Positions 37,012 through 50,900 of a stretch of 64,000 nt of DNA are shown here, one piece after another. The position numbers were made by a program, and so were the translations under genes. Numbering within the stretch: the first letter of the stretch is position 1; every line of letters starts with the position of its first letter. The notes under the pieces were generated by a model. That model ran no database searches. It was not told the DNA's origin and worked only from the letters and a program-made list of their open reading frames with translations. The DNA is from Pipra filicauda. Taxonomy: Eukaryota; Chordata; Aves; Passeriformes; Pipridae. Where the stretch lies: positions 1,765,207-1,829,206 of the forward strand of contig NW_024104331.1 of NCBI RefSeq assembly GCF_003945595.2. The letters are read 5' to 3'.

Positions 37012-38106
37012 GCCTTATTGCAAAACAAATGATTTCTCAAGGCTGGAGAGACAGCATTATTAACCACTGGCTCCATGTGCCCTTGAGCTAACGACCTTCA
37101 TTACGAGCTCATGGAAATGTTCCTGTTTCTTGAGCAAATCCAACGGGCTCTCTGTGTGAGGACACTCTGGGGGGGTAGTGCCTTGTCTTCTCAGGGTGAC
37201 ACTGCAAGGCTGGCACTGACCTTTGTCCATGAGGGATTCCAGCCCTTCCTAGAGGACCCCGCTGTAAATATAGATTGGCACAGGTGAAACTTTGTCCTTT
37301 GGCCTTCCATGTGTATTTGCTGATTGAGAGTTACTGAGTACCCTCCTCTCCAGAGGAAATGGCCCATCTCCCTCCTGTGCACTGAGCTGCTTTGGGCTCT
37401 GTGTCCAGAGCAGATGCTTAATCCTCAGGAATCCCTTGCTCTTTTTCTTGATAATTTCTCCTTTGTCTGAAAATCACATTCTGTCCTCATACATCCTTTC
37501 CAGGGAAACAACCTCTTCCCTTCCAGCAAACTGGAAATGACACCGGGGGAACCGAAAGCAGTTGACTTGTTTCTCTTGAAAGCACATGACTGGGGAGAAA
37601 GGGTTTGGAAGTCAACAGGGCTGGTTTTGTCAGCAGCCTGTGGTCCCCTGGGATTCCCAGATGGCCCTTGCTTTGTCTCTGGCTTTCCTGTGGAAGGGCA
37701 GCCCCAATGCCAGCACGCTGGGAGGTCGGGATAGCCTTTGGGATAGGATTCCTGTGCTCCAGGGAAGGGGAAAGTGTGTGTTAGAGCTGCCTTGGCGTCT
37801 CAGTGACTGTAAAGAAGTTCTGAGTAGAAGCAGCTTTTATCTTGAGAGAGTCAGAGAGCTGCAGCCCCCTCTGTGCTGCCATAATGGCAGGGAAGGGTTC
37901 CCAGCCACTTGGCATTCCTGGATTTGGTCAGGGTTTTACTCTACAGCAAGAACAAGATGTTCCTCCACTCTTCATTCCTTTCCTCCCTTGTGCTCACTTT
38001 GCATCCAGCTCACCAGCCTTTTTCTGCCATAAACCATGCTTCATTTTGTTTGATTTTTTTTTTCCCTAAATATTTTTTTTTTTCTCTTTGTTCCCATTTA
38101 TTCCAG

Positions 38107-38114
38107 CTGAGTGA
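38107..38114 (+). CDS. AK2: Alternative AK2 terminal coding exon (AK2B-type)
   Basis: A long pyrimidine tract and TTCCAG acceptor precede CTGAGTGA. If the internal donor at 36,134/36,135 is used, ACAT joins CTGAGTGA to read Thr-Ser-Glu-stop, replacing CKDLVMFI. Human AK2 isoform B likewise replaces CKDLVMFI with Ser. Only the eight coding bases are listed; the 3' UTR would run to the AATAAA at 38,895. Confidence 0.55.
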
Positions 38115-38894
38115 CTCCGTGAACCAGATGAGACACCACCAAACGCTGCACACTCTGCTACATCACCCATTGCAGCCCTCCCTTGGGTGCAAGGGAGGGC
38201 AGCTGGGAGTGGGGGGTTATGATTGATGGGAGGGGGGGGGAAGGAGGTGGTAAACAAGGGTTTTGGGGGCTGATTTGGTAGGGTTTTGGTTGGATTTCTT
38301 ATTCGGCAGAATCATTGTGAAGAAGAGGTGGCCTTCTCCTTAGAAATCATGTCTGGGGAGGCAAAACAAGACAGTGAAACACCTCTGAGTGATCAGCTGC
38401 AGGTCCTTGACCTGTTGGAGGGTAGGGTTAGGTGCCATTCCAGGCTTCTCCAGGACTTTCAGGGCTTGTCTCGTGGGCTCTTGGTACCCTGAGGCCACTG
38501 AAAAGTTTGCTGTGATTTTCCTGAAGTCGCTTCCTGTCAGCGAGGACCAAAATGAACAAATGATGCATCATGTCTGAAACGGAAAGGAAAAAGTGGTGCC
38601 ATGGGTTTTTCCTGGAACTTTTGTTTTTCTTGTTCTGCTGCATTCCTAAACCCTGGCACAGAGACTTCTCAAGGATTCTCTGCTGCTGAAGAGGGGCTGT
38701 GGCTCTAGTCCAAACCTGCCTTACCTGGGAATGGGGTGGCTTTTCTGTGATCATGACCAAGCTGGAATTCACACAATGCTGAAGAAATGCAAAAGAGACT
38801 TTCTTAATTGCCTGCAAAAATAACACTTAATTGGGGGGGGTTTTTTGCATTTCTTTTTAGATCAAATGGTGCCTTGTCTAACCTCTGAATCAAT

Positions 38895-38900
38895 AATAAA
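38895..38900 (+). promoter_or_regulatory. AK2 distal poly(A) signal AATAAA
   Basis: A canonical AATAAA lies 0.8 kb after the alternative terminal exon acceptor. It is followed by GT/T-rich sequence (TGGTGCTGTGTCC), as expected for a cleavage site. Confidence 0.45.
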
Positions 38901-38949
38901 ATAACCCCTTTACATTTGTATCTGGTGCTGTGTCCTCTTTGACCTGCAG

Positions 38950-38990
38950 ACAGCGAGGAGGATGAGGAGGCAGATGACAGCATCAACTAA
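38950..38990 (+). other. Candidate second alternative AK2 terminal exon (acidic tail)
   Basis: The acceptor TGTGTCCTCTTTGACCTGCAG precedes a short open stretch. Spliced to the AK2 internal donor it reads YSEEDEEADDSIN-stop. The acidic codon run is unusual, but I know of no AK2 isoform with this tail, so it may be chance. Confidence 0.2.
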
Positions 38991-41900
38991 CAATTGTGCT
39001 GGGTGGATCCTGGGGCCTGATCCTATCTCAAGGATGTTCTGTGCAGCTGAAAATGTGGCTTGTAATTCCTTTTATCTCTTCTCCTTGCTGAGTGTGTCCA
39101 ATGCTTTAGATCACCATAGCAATGGTGCCTTTTGCTGGTTCTCTTTCCTGTTCATGCGTGACTCTGAAAGCACTGAGCCCCTGTGCATCCTGTTTTTCTC
39201 TCTAGAGCTCCTTGCAGGTACTTCAACTGATGTAATTCCTTTTTTTCCTCCTCCCTTTGCATATCCAGTGTGTGGAGGAGCTGATGTTGTTTTTTTCTTG
39301 TCTCTTCCTGCAGCAACTGGAAGCCATATATTGTGTATTCTGTTTCTGCTCATTTGCTTTCTGCCTTTCAGACCTTCTTGCACCCCTTCCTCCACCTGTG
39401 CCTCTCTAAATTCACAGGGAAAAAAACTGTCTAATGGCAGGGAATGAGAGCATTTCCTGCTCTCCCTTTCTCCTGCCTCCACAGGGACCCTGACCCTCAG
39501 ATATCCCAGAGGAGGCTGTTCTTGATGTGCTGATGAAGAGTTGTTTATCCACGCTTCTTGCAGCCGTGCTTGTGTTCAGGGCTTTGGTTCAGGCACCGTG
39601 GCCCAGCACCAGAAAGGGTTGGGCTGCATGTGCCCATTTCCTCCAGAAATTACTGGTTTTCCAGCATAACTGGGCTCTCCTGCTCTTCAGCCATTCAGTC
39701 TCTGTGCTCAGGTGTCTTTGTTACCTCTCTGTACCTCCCATTGCCACTCTCCCTCTTTTGAAGCCAAGCTTGTGCCTCCCTGACTTCTTCCCTTGTTCCT
39801 TTTGATGGTGGATGTTAAACTATGCTCTTCCTCGTTGTGGGATTGTGTCCTCTGCTCCCTGCCTGCTGTTTTAGAAACCTGTTCTGCCTGCTCCTCCTGG
39901 CTTTCTGGTCCGTGGGATGGAGAAATCTTGGCTCCTCTGAGGTGATCCTTACCTGAGTGTGGAGTGTGAAATGGATTATTGGGATGCTGTGGAGTTGGAT
40001 CTGTGCTGTGACCTGTCTCTCTCACGCTGACCTTGAATGTTTTCCACAGCACACGATGCTCTGCAGGTGCTGTAAATTCCTTCTGCTCAACCATTTCGTT
40101 CCAGCAAGCTGCTTATCAGGCACTCTTTTGAAAACTGTGTTCATATTTCATACACACAATTATTCAGCAGCTATAAAAGGGGAAAATTCCTATTTATAGC
40201 ACAAGGACCAGCATCAAATAGGACACTGAATTCTCACTGATAGAGGAAGTGACCTGTTCTCTAATGCAGCAATATTTCTGCTGAAAAGAAACAGCATCTT
40301 GGATGGGGGGAGGGATGAAAGCCCTGGGCCATCTCTTTCCATTAAAAATGTGCTGCAGACCTAAAAATGTATCTGCCCTTCTCCCTTCCCAACGAAACCT
40401 TCGGCGACAGGGATTGCAGGAAAACCTTTCACTGTGGGTTTGTGGTTAGTGGTAATGAGCCCACCGACTCCTGATGGTCTGGCTTGGAGCTGGTCTTAGG
40501 TTTCTGATCGTTACCTGATCTCTGACCTTGACCTGGGAGTGAGGAGGAGTCACTGCAGAGATTTCTGCCGCGGGCGAGTAGCACAGATCCTGGTCCGGGG
40601 GGAGTTTGTGCCACCACGGTGCACTTGGCACAGCCCCGAACCAGCGAGCACATGGGGCTGAGGAACAAAGAACTGGCTGGGAGCAGTGAAGGGAGGGGGT
40701 GGAAAGGTGGGAAGAGCTCAGGGGGCACGGGTGGAACTGTGGATAAGGTGAGAGCCTGTGTGTTCTGAGCCTGCTTCCCGTGTCTGCCCCGGCTCCCCCT
40801 TTCCTTCCAGGCATATCGAGTCGCCAAGGCCATCACTGGCCATTCCCTGCTGCTGTCCCCCTGCCCTTCCCGCGGTCTCTTTAGGAAGAGCTGCAGTGGG
40901 TGATACCAAGCGAGGCCCTGGGAGGTGGAGGACCGGAGGATGGGATTCCCCTCCTGTCGCTGTGGCAACCGCTGGGCAGGAAAAGCAGCAGTGGGATGCG
41001 ATGGGTGCGCTGGGGAGGCTGCGGGGGCCGGGCTGCGCTGACATCACGCAGGGAGGTGGTGCAGAGGGAAGGGGAGTGGGAGAGGGAGAGCGGGGAGACT
41101 GCGGAGGGGAGAGCGCTGCACAGGGAGTGGGCTCCGGGGACAGGTAAGAGATGCTCGGGGGCAGCGGGTCAGGGTGGGCTCCACGAGTGCTGGGTGATGT
41201 GCTGCGGGATGGCTCCTGGGAAGCAGGAACGTTATACAATGCCCGAACAGCCTGGCACAGCAGGGCTTGGCTCTTGGACAGCGAGACCAGGTCAGAGCCT
41301 GGCTGGCTGGTGCAGAAACTGGTGCAAATGCTTCCCCCCCAGGATACCAGTATGTGTGTCACTGGCACCGTGCTGGGAAGAGCCAGGAGTACCTGTGCCT
41401 CCAGAACAGGCTGAAGGGACTGGGGAGCAGCCCTGGTCCCTCTCTAGGAAAGGGAAGCAGAGTTCTCCCTAGGGATTAGAGCACAAATCATTGATGAAAT
41501 AAATCAGAAGTTTGGAGACCTTGTCCCTTGAGCTACATCTATCTTAGAGGAGGCTGTAAGCAGAGCTGGAGCACTGGGACTGATCCCAGAAGCACGGCTG
41601 GGGTGGGAATCCTAAACTCTGCACATGGAGATGCTGCACATCTCCAGCAGCCTCAGCACTTACCCTTCCTGTGCAGCAAGCAAGAGTTCTGGGGAAGGCA
41701 GCCAGGGGCATGACCACTGCCAGGAGCTCTCTGGATGTGGATCCTGGGGATCTGCAGACCTGGAAGGCAAAATAATGAAGTCCTTGAGACCTCTCTGGGC
41801 ATCGTGTTGCCTTTTAGCACAGCGGTTGCATAACGGGATCCGATCTGCTTGCGGAGGGAGCAAGGGTGACGGTCACCTCTGTGCCCTGCAGCAGCTCAGC

Positions 41901-44900
41901 AGTGCCTACCCCCCTCCCCGGGGGGGGGGATTTCATCTTTCTTCCTAATCCAAGAGTTCCTTAATGCTTGAAAAACTGGTGGGTTCACAGCTCCGATTCC
42001 ACGCGATGTAGGGACTCTACGCCCACACGCAGCACTAGCAAACTAGAAAGTGAGTTTGTTGGCACCCACTCATCTGTGCTAACCTGATTTTTTGGCCTGT
42101 TAGGATCCTTGGTGTGTATCTGACTGAGGAAAGTACATTTAGGGTCAAAAGCCCAGTGTTGGTAACCCCTGTGGGTGTCAGAAACTGGGGTGGAGATGGA
42201 AGAGGCACAAAGTAGAAACCCTGTTTGAAATCCAAGAACAGGGAGAGGCCACTGCTCATGTGCCAACAAGTCTGTTGAAATAACACATTTTTGGAGTCAT
42301 TTGAAGGGCTGGGGGCAGCGGTGGGGCCATGGAGAAATGCAGCCAGGAGTGCTGGAGAGTATGTGAGAGAGCACAGTTGCAGTAACGAGCTGTAATTAGG
42401 GAAGCAACTGCCGTGTGATGCACGATCCTTGCCCAGGAAGGCACAGGTGCTGGGTCTACGAGGGAGCACTTGGGAGTGGCTCAGGTGGCCACAGTGCTGC
42501 TTGTGACACGGAAACTGGAAACAGCAGCAGCTTGTGCTGCTCTGAGGGGCTTCTGTGGGAGCAAGGGGTCGGAGCCCCACGCGTGGAGGGTGCCAGGCAG
42601 TGCTGTCACCCCCAGGGCCGCGTGGCCAGCTGTGTTCTGTGCCTCTGGCATGGGCAGGCAGGGAGGAGAGGACCCGTCAGCAGCTCTGTGCCAGCCCTCA
42701 GCACCACATGGGCAGCTGTGCTGGGAGGGAGCCAGCCCGGGACGGGCCCCGGCATTCCGAGCGGGACCTCGCTGGAACCAGGCTCCCAGGACCTGGAGCC
42801 AGGCTCCCAGGGCCAGGTTGGGGAGGGTGCAGGGAGGAGTCAGCGCTGCTGGGCTGCAGTTTCAGTCCCCGAGGTTGCGGTTCTGCACGACCGGCAGCGG
42901 GACTGCTCTCAAAGTCGTGTTTCAACTTGATTTTTTTTTCAAGGTTATTCAAAATTTAATGGGGGAATGGCACCAGAACCTCCCACAAGCAGGAAGTCCA
43001 AGTCAACCCTCCCAGTCCTTGACTTTCTCCGCGGCTCAGCTGGCTCTCCTTGCTTTTCCCCACACTTGCCTACACTGCAAAAGGGATGATCATGTGAATA
43101 TTACATAGTCTGGCATCTGCACATCAGCTGCAGCAGCTGAGGCTCTGACATGCTCCCAGTGCCTTCATGTGACCCCGTTGCACAGCCGTGCTGTTACCTG
43201 TGCATTCGGTCCCTATCACAGGCTGTCACTGCCAGACACACAATAATAATGACATACAAGAAATGGGAACTTGTGCTCCCTCCTGGGAAAAGAGCTTTGG
43301 AGCTTTGAGCCTCTGCAGAGACCTGGAGCGCTGGGAGGAGCTGCCCATGTGCCAGTGTCCAGAGAAGGCCCTGGGAGCTGAGCCAGGTGCTGTGAGACAT
43401 TTTAATCCTTCCTATTCCATAGTCCATCTTGGCCATGACTCCGCTGCAGTGAATGTTTTCCCTTTCCCGTGGCAGGGACACTCACAGGCGCCTACCTTGT
43501 GTTTGTTTTCACTCCTTATCTGGTACCAGTGGGAGCAGGTGGGGCACCAGTGAGTCAAGGAGAGTGGGAACACACATTCCAACTTCCTCTTGGGCCGCCC
43601 TGGAGTCCCCTTGATCCTCTCCCTAAACCCAGGCTGAAATTTCTCTCTGCTGAGGTAGCTGTTTGTTTAATAGCTGAGGTTACTTGAGTAATCAATAGCT
43701 CTCTGGTTCCCAACAGAAACATTATCCCTTTGGCCAAATCAGCTTTCCAAATCAGCTCTTCTATCTTTGCTATAAACCTGCCCCTGGCTCTCAGCTCTGG
43801 GAGGATTTAGGTGCATTCCTGACCTACCTGCACAGAGCCCCACTCCTTTTCTTTCCTTCTGCCAGCATCACTTTTCCTCTCTGAGGTTAAGCAAGAAGGG
43901 CTGGAAGCACATGGAGAAATTGCTGGATTTATTGGACTATTCAGTCTCAGCCCTTCTCTTGGCTCTGCTCCAACAGCTCCTTCTCTGTGCCTGTTTCCCT
44001 AAGGAGGGAGGTGAGGAGAGTCAATGGGATCCTCGTGGCCAAGGGCATTGCTGATATAACTCCCAGTCCATGGGCTCCAAGAGAACTTGGCTCAGCCACT
44101 GCCAGATGAAGAAAAACTGTTCCCATCACGCAGCAGGAGCTGTATCCCAGAGAACAGGGCTGGAAGACAAGGTGCCCATAGAAAGGCTCCATGGCTGCAC
44201 ATAAATTTTCCTTGCAAACAGGCAAAGGCACCGACTCCCTGGAGCTGGATTTCCAGTGGTTCCATCCCAGCAGCCAAAGGCTGGGCTGTGGCTCTGGGCT
44301 CCAGTTTCCTATGACTGAAGGAGGCCACGGGGTTTGTTCTGCTGCTGGGGCAGTGGAAACCGCCTTGCTGTGCATTGTGAGCATCTCTGCACATCTCTGT
44401 TCTTTCCAAACCAGAAAAGGTCACCGAGACCCAAGAGAAACCCACTTCCCTCCTTCACTGAACTCCTTCTGCCTCGCACATGCTTTTGTTGCCATCCCTC
44501 GCTTGCCAAACGCAGGAACAAACACTGGGGTTTGGCAGAGCTCAAAGCCTTGGCGTGTCTGATGGGAAAGAGGCATTCTTGGTCCTCAGCCCGGGGACAG
44601 GGCTCTGCTCCATGTCCACTGCCAGCTTTTCCAGCTGCAGTTTTGCTGCTCATCCCATGCTGAGAGCACTGGTCTTGGGGACAGGCAGCACCCCTGGGTG
44701 CTGGGCTGTGAATCCTGCAGGGGATCCATGGAAAGTGGGCGGGAATAGCTGGAGCAGGACCCGGAGCTACATGAACCCCAGCATGCTGCTGCGGCTGAGC
44801 TGCACGTAGGGGGGACGTGCAGGAGTCGGCGCTGCCCCGAGAGGCTTTTCCCCAAGAATTAATGATGCCAAGGGAACAGGGAAAGGCAGAGGGAGGCCGT

Positions 44901-47900
44901 GTAGAGCCAGGCTGCCTCTGCTTTGGTTAAATAGGGCTGGTTTTGCTGACAAGTTCCCCCTGAGAGACTGCAGGGCTGAGATGGGGAGGGATCCTGGAAC
45001 TCAGAGGCAGCTGGAAGGTTCTTGGCAGCTACTGCTGTTTCAGAGTCAGGCACTGGATTTTCCTGGTGCTTGGGGGAACTGGGATGGCAGCCTGGATCAG
45101 AGATGGCCAGGCTGGACAGATGAGAGGCGGTCATAGCTTCTGCCTCTCTGTTGGAAGGATGCTCTGGAGCAGCAGCAGGGCCTGATTTCAGAGAAGCATT
45201 TGAGGTCTCAGTGCACAGTGATCGCCCCAGAAACCTCCTACTCAATTTTCTGCTGTGCACAGCCCAGCCTCAGGCAGCACAGGGGGTAATTTGCTCAAAC
45301 ACTGGCTAAGGCAACCCACATATGACAAGCCTCAGAGAGGGAAGAGGGTTTCTCATGGTGGTGAAAGGGTGAGAGAGAGGAGGGAGGGAGAAGAGGAATT
45401 TCCTGGCTGTGGTAAAGGTGGGCTCTGCTTGAAGAGAAGTCAGAGAGAATGGGTTTGTGGTCATGACATCAGGCTGGGGGAAGGAAGGAGTGGGTCAGCA
45501 GCAAACCCCAGCAGAACAAAACCCATTTGCCTTTTCATGACGGCCTGGGAACGGAGGACACACCAAACTACAGCTCCCCTCTCCCTTTGCCCACCTTGTT
45601 CTGCTGCAGAGAGAGCAGAGCAAGGGGGGGAGCAACCCTGGACTGAATCAGCAGCCAAGGGTCGGGCTGGGGAAAGATCTCAGCTGAGACAAGGGAACCC
45701 TGATCAAGCACATGTTCAAAATTTCCCACCTGGTTAGTGCTGGCTCAGCCCTCTGGAAAATGACACACGTTTTCCTTGCTGCGGGGCCAGAGGGCTGTGC
45801 TGGGAGCTGTCTGCTCTCCCGTCCCAGCTGCAGATGAGAGGTGCTGCTGGCAGGGTCCACAATCACTCTTCTTTCCCCTTTTGACAGCTGTTGCTGGTTA
45901 GGAAAATGGGAATGTTCCCCAGCCAGTTCTCAGCAGGAACTGCCCTTTCCAGGGCTGACCACTTGGGCTCTTTCTTCCTCTTCCCAGCTCCTGACAGTAT
46001 TCACAGATTTGGGTACATTCTAGTCTTGGCAAAGCACTGCCCTCCCCTGCTTCTCTTCCTCACATGACACAGGAGAGGCTGTGGCCTGTGAAGGAGGAAT
46101 GTTTGTTCTTGGACTTAGATCAGTATAATTCTTGAGTCTGTTCTCTTCCCAAAGCACAAAGAAAGAAAGAAGAAGCGCTGGGACCACTCCTGCTGTGGGG
46201 ATTTACACCCCAAACTGTCAGTCTGCTCCTAGCACAGAGATCCTGTCACCAGCTGTCCCCTTCCCAGTGCAGGATGCAGATTATGCCTTGCAGGAGAGCA
46301 GTAGGAACATCAGGGCAAGTTGTGAAAAGTCATTATATCTTGTCACATCTGACACAGAGGCCAAGTGAGTGTCCACAAAGAGGGAACACTGGGCAAAGCT
46401 CAGTGGAGGCAGGAAGGAGACAGCAGGGCTTGTTGCTCCTGGAAGCTGTGGGCACAGAGCTTAACAGAGGGGTCAACCATCTCTGTAGGCGGTGAGAATG
46501 TGCAGGAGTAACCACTGATTTCAGCTGCAGCAGGGTAGGAAACCCCAAGGTTCAGAGCTTAAGCCACTTTCTAAGAGAAAAGAGCAGGACTAGCAGGAAA
46601 AGGGAATGACTCCAGCCAGCAGTGGCTACTCAGAGGACACTGACAGCACAGAAGTGGGTGCATTTGGGCCACATCCTACCCAGCAACTTGAGAGTTCCTC
46701 AGAAAGCCCAAATGCTGCAACTGAGCTAACTCAGAAAGAAGTGGTCTGGCTAAGGCCAAGGTCAGTCTGAATAATCCCTTCCACTCTCTCTTCCGCTTTT
46801 GTGCAGTGAGACAGGAAGCTGAAAATTCCCCGGCTGATTTTGGGAGCCCAGGCAGAGGTCAGCGAGCAGGGACCACCCAGTGCAGCCTGAGTAACAGATG
46901 AGTGTGTTGTTACCCAGTCCCTGTGCTCAGCTCCCTCCCTGATTCCTTGCAGCAAACAACAGAATTTCCTGGTTCTTTGTTTCAGAATTCAAGGGAAAAT
47001 TCTGCCACCCATGCCGAGTTAAATTAAAAGCTGGTAAATTCAGGAGGCTTTTTGCAGCGAGGCACTAACCTTTGGAATTGCCTCAAGACTTGGTTAAGTC
47101 ACATAATGATAACTGGCTTGGAAAAATCCTGATGGTTTTATGACCTTTCACAATGTCTGTACTTCTGTACCCAGGCAAGGGTCACCAGACTGCTCCAAGA
47201 CATGACCAGATCCCCTCAGAGGGATAAAGAAAGAATTCTCCTCCTCTCTTTCCCTGTCCTGGTGTGACTGCCATTGCTCAGTTCTGTAACACACGGGAAT
47301 TACCCCAGGCCAGAGCAGTGTGGCTGGAGTGCTCAGCTCACCACACAGCCTGTTCCCACGAACCCCATTTTGGTACGAGAATGATCTCTGTGTTACAGCA
47401 CTTCTGGAGGTGCCGAGGTTGTCGTGTTTTGGAAACTTTGCCTCTGAGACAAAGTGAAGGGTTGTTCCTCAGGGAAAGAAGTACCACGTGTGTGTCCTCA
47501 GGAGGAGACAGCAGGGCCCCTGTTCTCACAGATGATCCTGAAGAGACCTGAACAATTCAGGTCTCTCCCTGACCTCCTGGCAAGTGAGGGAGTGTGGATG
47601 TGTCTCTTCCCCTGCCAAAGTGAACAGTCCCTTTCACTTTTATTTTGCTTTCTGTGTCCCCAGCCCCAGGGCTTTTGCAAGTTGAGTGGTGGCTCCAAGA
47701 GGGTGTTATTTCACAGTGGTGGCCATTGCTGATGGAGCTTCTGGTAAGGCAAGACCCTCCTGAGGGCAGTCGTGCTCTTGTCGTTGGAAGTTCTGCTGAG
47801 ACCTTTCCCTTCCCAGGTGCCAACTGGTGCTTTGTGGGATTGAAGCTCAAACCTCCTCTGAGGCCAAGCAGCCACAGGGACAGGCTTCAGCCACCACCTG

Positions 47901-50900
47901 CCCACGACAGCAGGTCCCACTGGTGCTCAGTTCACTGGAGCTTTCTCCCCTTAGCAGGTCACTGCGAGCAGTGGATTATACCCTGGCAACAGGGACACTG
48001 CAACATGCAAGCCCCGAAACTGCAGCGCCTGCTCCACTACACAGCAAAATAGGTCGTGCATCAGCAAATGAAAAAGGACAGATGGTGTCTGCTAATACAG
48101 CTTAGTTTATGGCCTGCAGGATTAACTCACTAGTTGTCATGTCTGCAGAAAATAGGAAATGGGTGGGTCGGCTGGAGGAAACGTGTGGTGTGCCCAGCCC
48201 TACCTGTGCTGTGGGATGAAGCGGCTGGAGAGGATGTCAGAGATCCTGTGAGGTTTTGAGATGCTGCTGAAGGGCTGCCAGCGTCTTTTGGGGAGTCTGG
48301 GCAGTTGTGCCTAGTGCCTTGTACTGAGTCTTCCCGTCCAGCTCAGATTCCCACACTCCTGCCACAAAGGCCAGCGCTGTAGGGAGAGATGCTGAGCCGA
48401 GCAGGGATCTCCAGCAGAGACAGGAACACTGTGGTCTGTGCTCCAGCAGCTCTGGAGAAGCCCACAACTTCCTGTCCTCTGCCAGCTGCAGGACAGCCTC
48501 CAGTCCAGCCTTTTGAACTCCCAAACACCCACGTATCTGCAGGAGTAAGTCAGAAAGCTGAGGCAGAAGCCTCAGGTCTTTTCAATGCCTTCTCTGTGAC
48601 ACACTGTTCTCCTTTCCTGGAAATCAGGCCAGTGCCTCACTCTGTTCTCCTTGCAGAGCTCTGGCTTCTGCATCTGCTTTCTGAAGGGCAGAACAAACTC
48701 TTCCTTAGCCCTCCATGAATGGTCCTCCTGAAGATTTCACTTCACTTCTTGCTGCCTCTGCCGTGGCCAGGTTTGCTCATGTCCTGCAAGATGCTGAGCA
48801 CCCCGAAAAACAGCTGCCATCAGGGAGATACTCCAGAGCCAGTGCTGGATTCCTGCCCTGCCATGCCATCTCCTCTTGCTGGTGGCACCTGGCTCCCTCC
48901 TGTGTGCTTGGCCACCACCACCCATCACAGTGTGCCCAGGACAGGCAGGTACCTTCTGCTGCCACAGGTGTTTGCCACCACCACCTTCTCCCACAGCCAG
49001 CCATCACAGGCACTGGGGTTTCCTCCAGTGACTAATTAGCCTGTGTTTATGCCAACACCAAACACATAATTGTCTGTTTAACAACTCTGGTGAGGAGGGA
49101 GTCTGGCTGCTCCCTGGTACCGTAGGGACCAGCCCAGCCCTTTTCTCATGGCAGCACCCCACTGTGCTAAACCTTCTCAGTTATAAATCCCCCGTCATTA
49201 AGGATAGCAGGTCACTGGTAAGAGTGACTCGAGAGTGGGGATCATTGTCCCTTCCATCCCCAAAGCTGCGAGTGCGCAGGTGGACAAAGAACTCAGAACA
49301 GCCTGTGCTTTCATTACAAAAGGAAATGCTTCTTTTGTAGAGGGAAAAAGCATGTCAGATTATTACTATTATAAGTAATTGCTTAATGCTTCCTACACCT
49401 TTACGTCATTGCTGAAGCAGACAGTAGTTATCTGAGTCCCTAATTGGGGTCTCTTCTCAGTGCATGTGTGTCACTGATGGGGTCAGGCCCATGACCGTCC
49501 TGGCTGCTGGAGCCCTGGAGGAGACAGGATGGGGAGCTGTGTAGGCATGAGAGGCTCCACATTCTTCCCCCTCAAAATCTCCCCACCTCCCACCTCTTCT
49601 ATCAGCCGCTGACAAGCCTTGCCATGTGTGTAGGCGGCTCCCAAGCTTACAAGATGATTCCCCGCTCCCCCCTCCATGAGAGCGCTCAGGATTTCGAGGA
49701 CGGGGAGCGCAGCGTTCCTCCGTCTGCAGGCCTGTTCTGCAAGGGACGATGCTCTCAGAGAGCTCCATGTGCTAACTCTCTCCCAGGATTTCACATGACA
49801 GCATCTTCCCCAGAAAGTCACAGCAGGGAGTGGAAGATTGCTGTGCGTGTGGGTGTTAGGAGGGAGCAGAGTGGGATGGGGAGATGGAGGGGAGGGGAGG
49901 TGTAACCACAGACTAAACCAGAGAGAATCCTCTTGGAAGAGCCTCGCATTTCTGATCCCAAGGCTCCCATCTCCTGCCTTTTCCTCTCCATTTAAAAGAA
50001 TATCAGTCTTTGTTATGTCCAGCAGAGAAAAGGGGAGTCAAGGAGAATCATCTCTTCCTTCTCTGAACACATCTCAGGGGACCATGAGAAGCAAACAGAA
50101 CATGGACTAACCAGATAGACCCAGCAATGTGCGCACTGGGAGAGCCCTCCCCAGCCACTGGTGTCCTCCCTGGAGAGCCATGAGGGCCATTAATGACATC
50201 TCCATCTGACAAACGATCCCAGTGCATGTCATTACAACACAGTGCTTCCCTGGGGCCCTGGCAGAAAATGACCCCAATGAGCTCCAGTTCGTGCATCCAC
50301 AGCTGCTCCCTGTGAATGCACAGCGTCCCTCGCCACAGAGCTCAACGCTTTCAGGGTTAACCTTTGCTGAATCCCTTGGACACAGCAAGACTGACATCCC
50401 CGCTCCGCACACAGCAGAGCTGGGACCCCAAAAAGAGGAGTAAAGAAGGCCACATGCTTCTGGCATGACTCTTCAGGGCAGGAAGCTGGGAAGAGACCCT
50501 GCCCTGCACCTCTGAGAGGTTTAAAATACCTCTGTGCTACTTGGATCTGTCTGTCCCTGTCACCCTCCCCTAAATGCTGTGAGTACAGCACCTCTCAGGT
50601 GTCACAGCATGTACCTGGCTGTGCATTGTGGTGGGTTCTCAGCAGAGAGACCCTTGAAACTGCCATCTGCATTTTGGCACTGGGGAATCCTGATGTGCCT
50701 GCATCCCTTAACAACCCTGGTTGTCCCACCCTAGCAGGGCCAAAGGTCTCAGCCTGCCCAGAGAAACCAGAGCTGAGTCATTCCCGAGTGCCCCTGTCCG
50801 AAAACAAGGAAGAATTCCTGCTGTAAAGCTGTTCCCCTCCTTCCCTCATTTCCTCGTGTCTGTGGCTATTTCAGAGAGCAGCGACACGAGCTGGATTTCC

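Noticed and set aside
38026..38106. T-runs before 38,107 as a retroposon poly(A) tail in reverse
   Set aside because: The tract is mixed T/C and ends in CCAG at the alternative AK2 exon, so it is better explained as a polypyrimidine tract.
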